The translations under genes were made by a program, and so were the position numbers. From an uncultured Lachnospiraceae bacterium (lineage in GTDB: Bacteria; Bacillota; Clostridia; Lachnospirales; Lachnospiraceae), in assembly GCA_947589175.1 (NCBI GenBank), contig CANPZR010000005.1, forward strand, positions 1 through 30,206: a stretch of 30,206 nucleotides of DNA. The letters run 5' to 3'. Shown piece by piece: positions 1 through 6,382 of the stretch; position 1 is the stretch's first letter; each line of letters opens with the position of its first letter. The notes beneath the pieces were generated by a model. That model worked only from the letters and a program-made list of their open reading frames with translations, searched no databases and was not told where the DNA came from.

Positions 1-29
1 CATGCCTCGTCAAACCATATCTTTTTCAT
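1..29 (-). CDS. YoeB/Txe-family mRNA interferase toxin (5' end only)
   Basis: Only the first nine codons are in the window; they read MKKIWFDEA on the minus strand. This matches the opening of YoeB/Txe toxins (MK.IW...W), which are ribosome-dependent RNases. The ATG overlaps the TGA of the upstream antitoxin in an ATGA arrangement, the usual translational coupling of yefM-yoeB pairs. The rest of the gene lies beyond base 1, so intactness of the catalytic C-terminus cannot be judged. The identification rests on the short N-terminus plus the partner gene. Confidence 0.65.
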
Positions 30-262
30 TGGTCAATGTCCTCGATTATTTCATGTTCCGTACCCTTGCCGGCATTAAGGGCGGCAATACCACGCTGCAG
101 CTTTTCCAGATACTCGGCGTTCTGTTTTGACTTCATCATGTCGTTATACTGACGTTCTGAAATAATAACAACATTCTCGTTTTTTGGTCTTGAAACAATA
201 AGCACTTCGCCCTTAAATGCCTGGTCGCAGAATGATTTAAAATTGTCTCGAGTTTTTATTCT
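26..262 (-). pseudogene. YefM/Phd-family antitoxin, start codon region lost or frameshifted
   Basis: The minus-strand frame from about 262 to 26 reads like the body of a YefM/Phd antitoxin: TRDNFKSFCDQAF, then VLIVSRPKNENVVIISERQYNDM, and a C-terminal LNAGKGTEHEIIE segment that normally wraps the YoeB toxin. Only the first few residues of a normal YefM are missing. An in-frame TGA sits at 263-265 and no ATG, GTG or TTG start exists before the body. A TTG at about 267 lies in another frame separated by a run of five A (on the minus strand), and losing one A would join it to the body, although no ribosome site precedes it. So this is either a broken antitoxin next to an intact-looking toxin start, or a sequencing error. 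It overlaps the toxin by four bases. Confidence 0.6.
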
Positions 263-332
263 TCAATGCTGTGAGAAATTAACATATCAAACAAAAAGAT
301 ACATCAAAATGAGAAAAACTCACATATAATTG

Positions 333-360
333 TTGATTTTTCGCTAAAAATGTATATAAT
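333..360 (+). promoter_or_regulatory. Sigma-A-type promoter for the AAA ATPase gene
   Basis: TTGATT at 333-338 and a perfect TATAAT at 355-360 are separated by 16 bp. An upstream in-frame ATG at 350 falls inside this promoter, which supports the downstream ATG at 392 as the true start of the ATPase. Confidence 0.6.
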
Positions 361-391
361 AGAAAGTGGAAAAGAAAGTGAGGCAGCAAAT

Positions 392-1663
392 ATGTTGATT
401 CAATTTAATTTTAAAAATTTTAAATCATTCAGAGAAGAGGCTACTTTGGACTTGTCTGCGGCAAAGATGACAGAGTTTGCAGATCGAGTAGTGACTATTG
501 GCAGTGAGAAGATTTTGCCGGTTGCTGCCATTTATGGCGCTAATGCAAGTGGAAAGTCCAATATATACAACGCTTTTGAATATATGTCTGGTTATGTCGC
601 AGATTCATTTAAGTATGGTGATGAAGAGGAACGATTTGGGCATTTGAGACCGACTCCGTTTTTGTTTGATGAAACATCAAGAGATGCCGAGTCCAGTTTT
701 GAAGTATATTTTACACTGCCGGGAGATAAGGCTGAAAAGACATATAATTATGGATTTTGTATTGATAAAGAAGGTGTAACAGAAGAATGGTTAAATTCTA
801 AGGCAAGGACAGCGAGAAAGTATAGTACAGTTTTTTACCGTAATGTGAATGAATTAGACTTGTCCGGTTTTCCCAAAAAAAGCAGGGATAATATTCAGGT
901 GGCTTTGGAAAAGCAGGTGCTTATTATTTCTTTAGGAGCGAAGTTGAAGATTGATAAGTGTAAAGATATTAGAGATTGGTTCCTTGCAAATGAATTTGCT
1001 GATTTTGGCGATTTTGTTACAAATTTCTTCATGTCTCGCAGATTGCCTAAGGGTTTTGTGAGTGACAAGAACGTACAGCAGAAAGTTGTAGAATATTTCG
1101 CATCCTTTGACGAACACATTAAGGATTTTAGAATTGAAAAGGTTCCTCAGCAGGGTGATTCCAAGGAAGAAAAGTATAAGATTAATGCGCTTCACAAGAT
1201 GGTTGGTTCGGATGAAATGGCGGAGATTCCACTGGAGTTAGAATCAGCAGGCACATTGAAAATGTTTGCTTTATATCCGGAACTGCAGGAAGTGCTGGAG
1301 AAGGGCAGTGTGTTCTTCGTTGATGAATTAAATGCTCGCCTGCATCCGTTGCTCGTAAGAAATTTTCTGCTTACATTTTTAAATCCGGAAATAAATACGA
1401 ACCATGCGCAGCTTGTATTTACCACTCATGATACATGGCAGTTGTCTAATCAGCTATTGCGCCGTGATGAAATCTGGTTCGTGGAGAAGGATGACGAGGG
1501 TGTTACGACATTGTACTCGTTGGCGGATTTCGTGGACGAGGATGGCGCTCGGATCCGTAAGGATGAAAACTATGAAAAGAATTATCTGGTTGGAAAGTAT
1601 GGTGCGATTCCTGCGTTGAAGCCTCTGACAATGATGGGAAAGGGCGGTTCCTATGGCGGGTAA
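392..1663 (+). CDS. AAA15-family (COG1106-like) ATPase
   Basis: A 423-residue SMC/ABC-like ATPase of the AAA15 group, often found in phage-defence islands. It begins MLIQFNFKNFKSFREEA, the usual N-terminal strand and 'NFKSF' signature of the family. Visible motifs are Walker A GANASGKS (residues 49-56), an ABC signature-like ESAGTLKMF, Walker B ending in D311-E312 (VFFVDELNARLHP) and the switch histidine in LVFTTHD. The start at 392 has a GTGAGG ribosome site; the in-frame ATG at 350 lies inside the promoter. Relatives usually act with an adjacent effector such as an RloB-like or TOPRIM protein. Here the downstream partner seems absent apart from a possible remnant. Function in defence is inferred from the family only. 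Confidence 0.8.
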   Translation: MLIQFNFKNFKSFREEATLDLSAAKMTEFADRVVTIGSEKILPVAAIYGANASGKSNIYNAFEYMSGYVADSFKYGDEEERFGHLRPTPFLFDETSRDAESSFEVYFTLPGDKAEKTYNYGFCIDKEGVTEEWLNSKARTARKYSTVFYRNVNELDLSGFPKKSRDNIQVALEKQVLIISLGAKLKIDKCKDIRDWFLANEFADFGDFVTNFFMSRRLPKGFVSDKNVQQKVVEYFASFDEHIKDFRIEKVPQQGDSKEEKYKINALHKMVGSDEMAEIPLELESAGTLKMFALYPELQEVLEKGSVFFVDELNARLHPLLVRNFLLTFLNPEINTNHAQLVFTTHDTWQLSNQLLRRDEIWFVEKDDEGVTTLYSLADFVDEDGARIRKDENYEKNYLVGKYGAIPALKPLTMMGKGGSYGG

Positions 1664-1676
1664 AGGAAAAAGCTAA
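1653..1676 (+). pseudogene. Possible seven-codon remnant of a partner gene (RloB-like start)
   Basis: An ATG overlaps the end of the ATPase and opens the reading MAGKGKS, then stops. In COG1106 systems the second gene (RloB family) commonly overlaps the ATPase stop and begins with a short Lys/Arg/Gly-rich stretch like this. The overlap geometry fits, but seven codons cannot prove homology. Confidence 0.25.
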
Positions 1677-1781
1677 GGTTGAAAGCCATAAATAATTTTG
1701 TTTGTGCTATGGTTAATAGTGAAAGTGTAGATAGTTGATCGATGATAGAAAGAATTATCATAGTATGACGGAGGTCTGTGT

Positions 1782-2894
1782 ATGAGTAACATTGTAAAAA
1801 CTGATGACAATTACAAAAATTGGATTACTGATTTGAAAGGTCGATATCAGAGCAGTCAGATTAAGGCGGCATCGTCTGTTAATCGGGAAATGTTGATGTT
1901 TTATTGGTCTCTGGGACGGGATATTGCTATGTTAAGAGCGGAAAGCAGATGGGGAAGCTCCTTTATAACTGCCTTGAGTGAAGATTTGCGGGAAGCAATT
2001 CCCAATGCCAAAGGATTCTCAAAGACGAATCTATTTTATATGATAGGATTTTATCGGTTATATCATATGGGCGAAGAATTCCCCCAAGTTGAGGGAAAAA
2101 TAGATGCTAATAAAAAATTCCCCCAAGTTGGGGGAAAATTAGAAGGTATTCTAAATGATGAAGTAAATCAGGCGGGAGTCGATATATTCAGTATTCCATG
2201 GGGACACCATAAGCTGATTATGGACAGGTGTAAGGACGATAGAGAAAAAGCATTGTTTTTTGTGCAAAAGACACTTGAAAATAACTGGTCAAGAGCGGTA
2301 CTGATGAATTTTCTTGACACAAATCTTTACGAGCGTCAAGGTAAAGCAATCAGCAATTTTGATAGAACTCTACCTTCCTCACAAAGTGATCTGGCACAGG
2401 AAATGACTAAAGATCCGTATAATTTTGACTTTTTGACGATTACAGAGGGATATTATGAAAAGGAACTAAAGGATGCCTTGATGGATAATATACAGCGTTT
2501 TTTACTGGAGCTTGGTACGGGCTTTGCCTTTGTAGGACGAGAATATCGAATTGTAGTTGGTCAAACGGAGCAATTTATTGATATGCTTTTTTATAATATC
2601 ATACTTCATTGTTATGTAGTGATTGAAATTAAAATAAGAGATTTTGAACCTGGTGATATGGGACAAATCAGTACCTATGTTGCTGCAGTAGATGGAATTT
2701 TATGCAAAGAAGGAGATGCAAGAACAATCGGGCTTTTGATATGCAAGACAAAAGACAATGTACTGGCACAGTATGCGGTCAATAATATCAATGCGCCGAT
2801 AGGAATTTCCGAATATGAGCTTTCCAAGCTTGTACCGGAGAATTTTAAGGGTACGTTGCCAACAATAGAAGAAATTGAAAGGGAATTGGGCTGA
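1782..2894 (+). CDS. DUF1016 (YhcG-like) PDDEXK nuclease domain protein
   Basis: A 370-residue protein with the two-part DUF1016 layout. The N-terminal half (about 10-100; VNREMLMFYWSLGRDI, NLFYMIGFYRLY) is the helical DUF1016_N domain, followed by the conserved IPWGHH segment. The C-terminal half (about 210-350) is a PDDEXK-type nuclease fold; FIDMLFYN and the downstream VVIEIKI supply the D and E-x-K residues. Family members sit with restriction-modification and other defence genes. Between the halves there is a 13-residue tandem repeat built round FPQVxGK, encoded by a near-perfect 21-bp palindromic sequence present twice. Ribosome site GGAGG precedes the ATG. Role in DNA cleavage is inferred from the family. 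Confidence 0.85.
   Translation: MSNIVKTDDNYKNWITDLKGRYQSSQIKAASSVNREMLMFYWSLGRDIAMLRAESRWGSSFITALSEDLREAIPNAKGFSKTNLFYMIGFYRLYHMGEEFPQVEGKIDANKKFPQVGGKLEGILNDEVNQAGVDIFSIPWGHHKLIMDRCKDDREKALFFVQKTLENNWSRAVLMNFLDTNLYERQGKAISNFDRTLPSSQSDLAQEMTKDPYNFDFLTITEGYYEKELKDALMDNIQRFLLELGTGFAFVGREYRIVVGQTEQFIDMLFYNIILHCYVVIEIKIRDFEPGDMGQISTYVAAVDGILCKEGDARTIGLLICKTKDNVLAQYAVNNINAPIGISEYELSKLVPENFKGTLPTIEEIERELG
2079..2138 (+). repeat. Palindromic 21-bp direct repeat inside the DUF1016 gene
   Basis: TTCCCCCAAGTTGaGGGAAAA at 2079-2099 recurs with one difference at 2118-2138. The copies are 39 bp (13 codons) apart, so the reading frame is kept. Each copy is close to self-complementary (TTCCCCCAA / TTGGGGGAA). 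Confidence 0.8.
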
Positions 2895-3002
2895 TGCTAG
2901 AAACAAATCAATAAAGCTTATTGAGACAGAGAACGATGAAAGGGTGACACCCCATAACAGAGAATGTGAATATTGCGCAGCGCCGAGAGGCCAAGTGAAT
3001 TT

Positions 3003-3039
3003 TAAGCCTACCTGAAGTACGAGGTGGGCTTATTTTTTT
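3003..3039 (+). terminator. Intrinsic terminator after the DUF1016 gene
   Basis: TAAGCCTACCT pairs with AGGTGGGCTTA across an 8-nt loop (one G-U pair), followed by seven T. It closes the defence block before the recombinase promoter. The about 110 bases between the DUF1016 stop and this hairpin show nothing else recognisable. Confidence 0.75.
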
Positions 3040-3050
3040 GTTTCTTAAAA

Positions 3051-3112
3051 TTGACTTGTATTGTAATGAAATATTACAATGTAGTAAGAAATTACAATGA
3101 TTTCATTGTAAT
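3051..3112 (+). promoter_or_regulatory. Promoter with two palindromic operator-like sites upstream of the recombinase
   Basis: TTGACT (3051-3056) and TACAAT (3075-3080) with 18 bp between them form a candidate promoter. It is overlaid by ATTGTAAT-N5-ATTACAAT (3060-3080) and followed by ATTACAATGA-TT-TCATTGTAAT (3091-3112), a perfect 10-bp dyad of the same half-site. Four copies of one motif around the promoter suggest a DNA-binding regulator. A further 7-bp hairpin (3122-3138) lies in the leader. The regulator is not identified. Confidence 0.5.
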
Positions 3113-3234
3113 AGAACTCAGAGCGGACGCAGTCCGCTTGGGGAAAAATTAACGTAAACAGTAAGTGGGATAGCTTGTCGATTGCCTGATAATTGTCTGG
3201 GGCGTCACAAGCGTTCCCGGAACGGAGGAAAAGC

Positions 3235-4086
3235 ATGACACGAAAAATCACAGGAAAACGGATGGAAGATTACCGGAATTATCTCTACGAGCAGGAAAAA
3301 AGCAAAAATACTATAACAAAATACATGTGCGACGTAGAGAAACTGAGGGAGTACGCGGCGGAGCGGAGCCTGGACAAAACGCTGGTGATCCGGTATAAGG
3401 AGGATCTGAAAAACAGCGGCGCGTACACGACTAACAGCATCAATTCTTTTCTCACGGCGGCCAACCAGTTCTTTGAGTTTATGGAATGGTACGACCTGAA
3501 AATAAGTTTGTACCATGTCCAGAAGGATATTTTCGCGTCGGAAAATGAGGAGCTGACCAGGGAGGAGTACAAAAGGCTGGTAAAGGCGGCCATGGAGAAC
3601 AAAAATCCCCGGCTTGCGCTGATCATCCAGACCATCTGCGCCACGGGCATCCGGGTGAGCGAGCTGGCCTTTATCACCGTAAAGTCGCTGAGAAACGGCA
3701 TGGCGTTTGTCTATAACAAGAAAAAAGAACGGAAGATTATTATCCCCAAAAAACTGCAGAAGGGGCTGCTCTGCTATGTCTATAAACATGGGATAAAAAG
3801 CGGGCCTGTGTTTCAGACGAAAAAAGGGAACGCGCTGGACCGTTCATACATATGGCGGCAGATGAAGGGCCTGTGCGGGAAGGCGGGCGTCGACGAGAAA
3901 AAGGTGTTTCCACATAACTTGCGGCACCTGTTCGCCCGGACGTATTACGGGCTGCATCATGATATCGTAAAGCTGGCGGGAATGCTGGGCCATAGCAGCA
4001 TCGAGACCACGAGGATCTATCTGAAAGAATCTTTCGCTCACTACCGAAAACAACTGGAAGGGATGAATCTGCTGGTGGAAATATAA
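3235..4086 (+). CDS. Tyrosine recombinase (site-specific integrase/invertase)
   Basis: A 283-residue XerC/D-like tyrosine recombinase. The N-terminal SAM-like core-binding domain (about 10-85, NTITKYMCDVEKL) is followed by a catalytic domain with R140 (GIRVSEL), H227 and R230 (HNLRH), H253 (GHSS) and nucleophile Y262 (TRIYL), so all visible catalytic residues except the Lys, which cannot be assigned with certainty, are in place. The start at 3235 has an ideal GGAGG; an in-frame TTG at 3193 has none. An intrinsic terminator follows, and then a pair of 20-bp inverted repeats flanking a promoter. The simplest reading is that this enzyme inverts that promoter; the enzyme-site pairing is inferred from proximity. 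The gene is more GC-rich than the capsule genes. Confidence 0.9.
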   Translation: MTRKITGKRMEDYRNYLYEQEKSKNTITKYMCDVEKLREYAAERSLDKTLVIRYKEDLKNSGAYTTNSINSFLTAANQFFEFMEWYDLKISLYHVQKDIFASENEELTREEYKRLVKAAMENKNPRLALIIQTICATGIRVSELAFITVKSLRNGMAFVYNKKKERKIIIPKKLQKGLLCYVYKHGIKSGPVFQTKKGNALDRSYIWRQMKGLCGKAGVDEKKVFPHNLRHLFARTYYGLHHDIVKLAGMLGHSSIETTRIYLKESFAHYRKQLEGMNLLVEI

Positions 4087-4126
4087 TGAAAAATAAGCTC
4101 GATGGCAGATGAGAAATTGCGTTCGC

Positions 4127-4147
4127 AAACTGTATTTACAGTTTTTT
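4127..4147 (+). terminator. Intrinsic terminator of the recombinase gene
   Basis: AAACTGTA / TACAGTTT stem (8 bp, minimal loop) followed by a further run of T, 40 bp after the recombinase stop. It would isolate the recombinase transcript from the invertible segment. Confidence 0.65.
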
Positions 4148-4184
4148 CTCCATCGCCTCGTCGCGTAAACGCTCCGGAATGGAG

Positions 4185-4218
4185 AAAAAATCCACATAAT
4201 TTATATTATGCGGATTTT
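4185..4218 (-). terminator. Terminator formed across the left inverted repeat
   Basis: Read on the minus strand, a 14-bp stem (one G-U pair) closes an ATAA loop over 4187-4218 and is followed by a T run (4185-4190 region). It starts about 10 nt downstream of the predicted start of the left-facing promoter. The U-run comes from sequence outside the repeat, so it exists only at this end. Confidence 0.6.
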
Positions 4219-4426
4219 CCCTCAAGACTAAAGGGAGTATACCATATCTCCGGGGCATATGCAAGTGCCAAATTTTCCATTTTTACAACGTATTATCACA
4301 ATCGTGTAGGCTTTTCTGTGTCGGAACTCTTGGACTGACCGGTTAAGGACAGGCGTATTTTGGCTGTTTGTGGCCATTTTTCGTCCAATTTTCTTGGATT
4401 GATTTCCATAATATAAATTATGTGGA
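4191..4426. repeat. Invertible promoter segment bounded by 20-bp inverted repeats
   Basis: TCCACATAATTTATATTATG at 4191-4210 has its exact reverse complement at 4407-4426, enclosing 196 bp. Each arm is itself a dyad, CATAAT-TTAT-ATTATG, the shape of a tyrosine-recombinase core site with a short crossover spacer. A complete tyrosine recombinase lies immediately to the left and a degenerate one to the right. The interior holds no gene but one strong promoter. This is the standard anatomy of a recombinase-operated on/off promoter switch; activity has not been shown. Confidence 0.85.
4236..4264 (-). promoter_or_regulatory. Promoter inside the invertible segment, currently facing left (OFF)
   Basis: On the minus strand TTGCAT (4259-4264) and TATACT (4236-4241) are spaced by exactly 17 bp, with a TGG extended -10. 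Predicted start is near 4229. In this orientation RNA would run towards the first recombinase; inversion would aim it at the second recombinase remnant, LoaP and the capsule operon. No comparable promoter was seen on the plus strand of the segment. Confidence 0.7.
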
Positions 4427-4500
4427 CAAATCCGGATCAGGACAGAAGCCATAGAGAACATGCTGTACTAAGCGGTATGTCGTACAGGAGGCAGGGAGCG

Positions 4501-5256
4501 TTGAGGACGATTACGGAGGACCAACTGGAGGAGTTCCGGACGTGGCTCAGGGAGGACGTCCGGGCCAACGAGGAGACGGTGGCACAGTATATTTCCAAGC
4601 TGGAGAAATTAGAGGAATTTCTGGGCGGCGGGGCGATTACAAAAGAGTCCCTGGAGGCCTTCAAGAGCTGGCTGGTGGAGGATCGGCACTACAAAAAGAG
4701 CAGCGCCAATACCTTCTTGTTTGCTGTGCGCGGATTTTGCCGGGCCATGAACTGGGAGCCGGAAGTCACTGTCACAGCCTACAGCGTGGAGCCCACGCTG
4801 TTCAACGACGGCGGGCGCTACATCGCCAGACAGGATTATCAAAAGCTGGTGACGACGGCGCTGTATCTGGAAGATTACCGGCTGATGATGATTATCCAGA
4901 CATTGTGCCATATGGACCTGCGCTTCTCCGAACTGGAGCAGCTGACGGTGGAAGCCGTGCAGAGAGGGTCCCTGGATGTACGGCGGCGCAAGTACCTCCG
5001 CACCATGAAAATCCCGGAGTACCTGCGGGATTCGCTGTTGGCGTATGTCCGGCATGAGCGGCTGGTATCTGGCATCCTGTTCCGCACTTCGGGAGGAAAT
5101 CCCGTGAACCGCTCTAATATGTGGAAGGACCTCAAGCACCTGTGCCGGCTGGCTGGGGTGGACGAGGATCGGGTGAGTTTGCAGAAGTTGAAGATGCCCC
5201 GAATGCATGATTATTACCCGTTTTATCCGATGGTGGATTATTCAATGACGCCATAA
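4501..5256 (+). pseudogene. Second tyrosine recombinase, C-terminally truncated
   Basis: Homologous to the first recombinase along its first ~220 residues (RTITEDQLEEFRTWL; LMMIIQTLCHMDLRFSELEQL; HLCRLAGVDEDRV) with R141 of the catalytic set present. Just where HxxR should appear the protein switches to an unrelated 26-residue tail and stops, so the second Arg, both His and the Tyr nucleophile are missing. It should not cleave DNA. A TTG start at 4501 with AGGAGG nine bases upstream fits the alignment with the first copy; in-frame ATGs at 4477 and 4420 lack a good ribosome site and the latter lies in the inverted repeat. It would be the first gene transcribed in the ON orientation. It could be a decayed relic or a DNA-binding modulator. 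Confidence 0.75.
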
Positions 5257-5325
5257 AAGGCGGCATTGGCTCCATAAGGAGACAATTAGTGTCGTAAAGG
5301 TGACATTGCAGTAGGAGGCATGGCC

Positions 5326-6138
5326 ATGTGGTATGTGGTTCAGACGACATCCGGACAGGAGCGGGACTGCCTTGCCGTGTGCAGGGCGAAGATCAATCCT
5401 TCCTTATATAAGGAAATGTTCGTGCCGCTCTACATCGACAAGATGCACTTTCGGAAGCAGTGGCACGATGTGAAAAAGGTTCTGTTCCCAGGGTACTTTT
5501 TTGTGGACACGGATGACATCGACGAGGTGGCAAAAGAGCTGTCGCATATCGACCGGCTCACTAAGGTACTGCGGAATGCCGAGCAGATTGCTCCCATTCA
5601 GAAGAAGGAGCAGGAGTTTCTCCAGGGCATGATGAACGAGGACTACATCGTGGAATGCTCTAAGGGATTTATTCTTGGCGATCGGGTGTGCATCACGGAA
5701 GGACCGTTGCGAAACCATTACGGATTTATTCGGAAAGTGGACAGGCATAGAAGGATTGCTAAGCTGGAGATTAATTTCTTTGGAAGAATGACGCCGGTGG
5801 AAGTGGGGCTGGAGATTGTCGCGAGGCTGACCGAGGGGCAGTTTGAAGAGCTGAAAAAGGATAGGCTGGAGACGTATGCAAGTACGCAAGAAGCCACTAA
5901 AACAAAGGCTAAATTTTCAGCAGAAAATGAGATTTTATCGGGAGATAAAGATTCAGCGGAAATTGCAATTTTAGCTGGAGAGACTGTGAAAGTAAAATCC
6001 GGCGTTTTTGCTGGAATGCGGGGAATTTTGCTGTCTGCAAATGAGAAAAAGGATGAGTGGCGGGTGAGGATCGAACTGTTTGAACACCCCACGGAAGTGG
6101 TCTTTTTAAGAGAGGAAATCATGGAAGAGAAAGATTGA
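5326..6138 (+). CDS. loaP: LoaP-like specialised NusG antiterminator with extra KOW domain
   Basis: A 270-residue NusG paralogue. Residues 1-95 form the NGN domain (MWYVVQTTSGQERDC; VLFPGYFFVDT), which binds RNA polymerase. A first KOW domain follows (about 112-150; LGDRVCITEGPLRNHYGFI). Typical LoaP proteins end near here; this one continues through a hydrophilic linker (about 178-208) into a second KOW-like unit (about 211-265; GETVKVKSGVFAGMRGILL). LoaP is known to promote processive antitermination of long polysaccharide and polyketide operons in Firmicutes and Clostridia. Its place between the promoter switch and the capsule genes fits that role. The ATG at 5326 suits the TAGGAGG better than the ATG at 5320. 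Confidence 0.85.
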   Translation: MWYVVQTTSGQERDCLAVCRAKINPSLYKEMFVPLYIDKMHFRKQWHDVKKVLFPGYFFVDTDDIDEVAKELSHIDRLTKVLRNAEQIAPIQKKEQEFLQGMMNEDYIVECSKGFILGDRVCITEGPLRNHYGFIRKVDRHRRIAKLEINFFGRMTPVEVGLEIVARLTEGQFEELKKDRLETYASTQEATKTKAKFSAENEILSGDKDSAEIAILAGETVKVKSGVFAGMRGILLSANEKKDEWRVRIELFEHPTEVVFLREEIMEEKD

Positions 6139-6143
6139 AAAAT

Positions 6144-6163
6144 AAACAGTATCGTCTGTTTTT
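6144..6163 (+). terminator. Short intrinsic terminator just after loaP
   Basis: AAACAG-TATCGT-CTGTTT stem followed by T residues, starting six bases after the LoaP stop. The stem is short, so leaky termination is likely, which suits an operon that relies on antitermination. Confidence 0.5.
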
Positions 6164-6185
6164 CAATTTGATATTTGCGAAATAT

Positions 6186-6347
6186 TGTTAGAAATATCTC
6201 TAACAGATGAAGCAATAAAAAAGACAGGAAACCAGAGAACGAGATGTCGAGTGTCGCATTATCGGAATCTGGTGGATATAGAGCGTGCAAGGATTGCCAT
6301 TGGGAATTCCGGTTCAGAGAATCGGGAGTGGCGAAGCACGCCTTTTT
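6186..6347 (+). promoter_or_regulatory. Structured leader, candidate LoaP RNA target followed by a terminator
   Basis: Three hairpins lie in this gene-free stretch: TGTTAGA/TCTAACA (6186-6205); a strong 9-bp stem with an AGA triloop centred on CCGGTTC-AGA-GAATCGG (6307-6327); and, three bases later, GGCG-AAGCA-CGCC followed by five T (6330-6347), a weak intrinsic terminator. LoaP is known to need an RNA hairpin in the leader of its target operon. The hairpin-then-terminator order here is what such a site should look like, but I could not match a consensus. Confidence 0.4.
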
Positions 6348-6382
6348 ATTAGGTAATAAGCGGTGCTTGGATGAAGTAGATG

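Noticed and set aside
3205..3789. Long minus-strand open frames across the recombinase and several other genes (for example 4609-5208, 19075-19644, 23828-24382)
   Set aside because: They lie opposite well-supported genes, have no family motifs and follow codon shadowing.
4142..4190. A 12-bp inverted repeat (TTTTTTCTCCAT / ATGGAGAAAAAA) beside the left 20-bp repeat as another invertible segment
   Set aside because: The arms are only 25 bp apart and lie outside the promoter segment; a hairpin or terminator part is a simpler reading.
4394..4420. A plus-strand promoter at the right end of the invertible segment (TTGGAT and TATAAA)
   Set aside because: Spacing between the hexamers is about 12 bp, too short for sigma-A; the TATAAA is part of the recombination site.
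5132..5350. Minus-strand open frame reading ...SLNNPPSDKTGNNHAF...
   Set aside because: No ribosome site or partner; kept only as a hint of foreign DNA at the recombinase-2 breakpoint, not as a gene.
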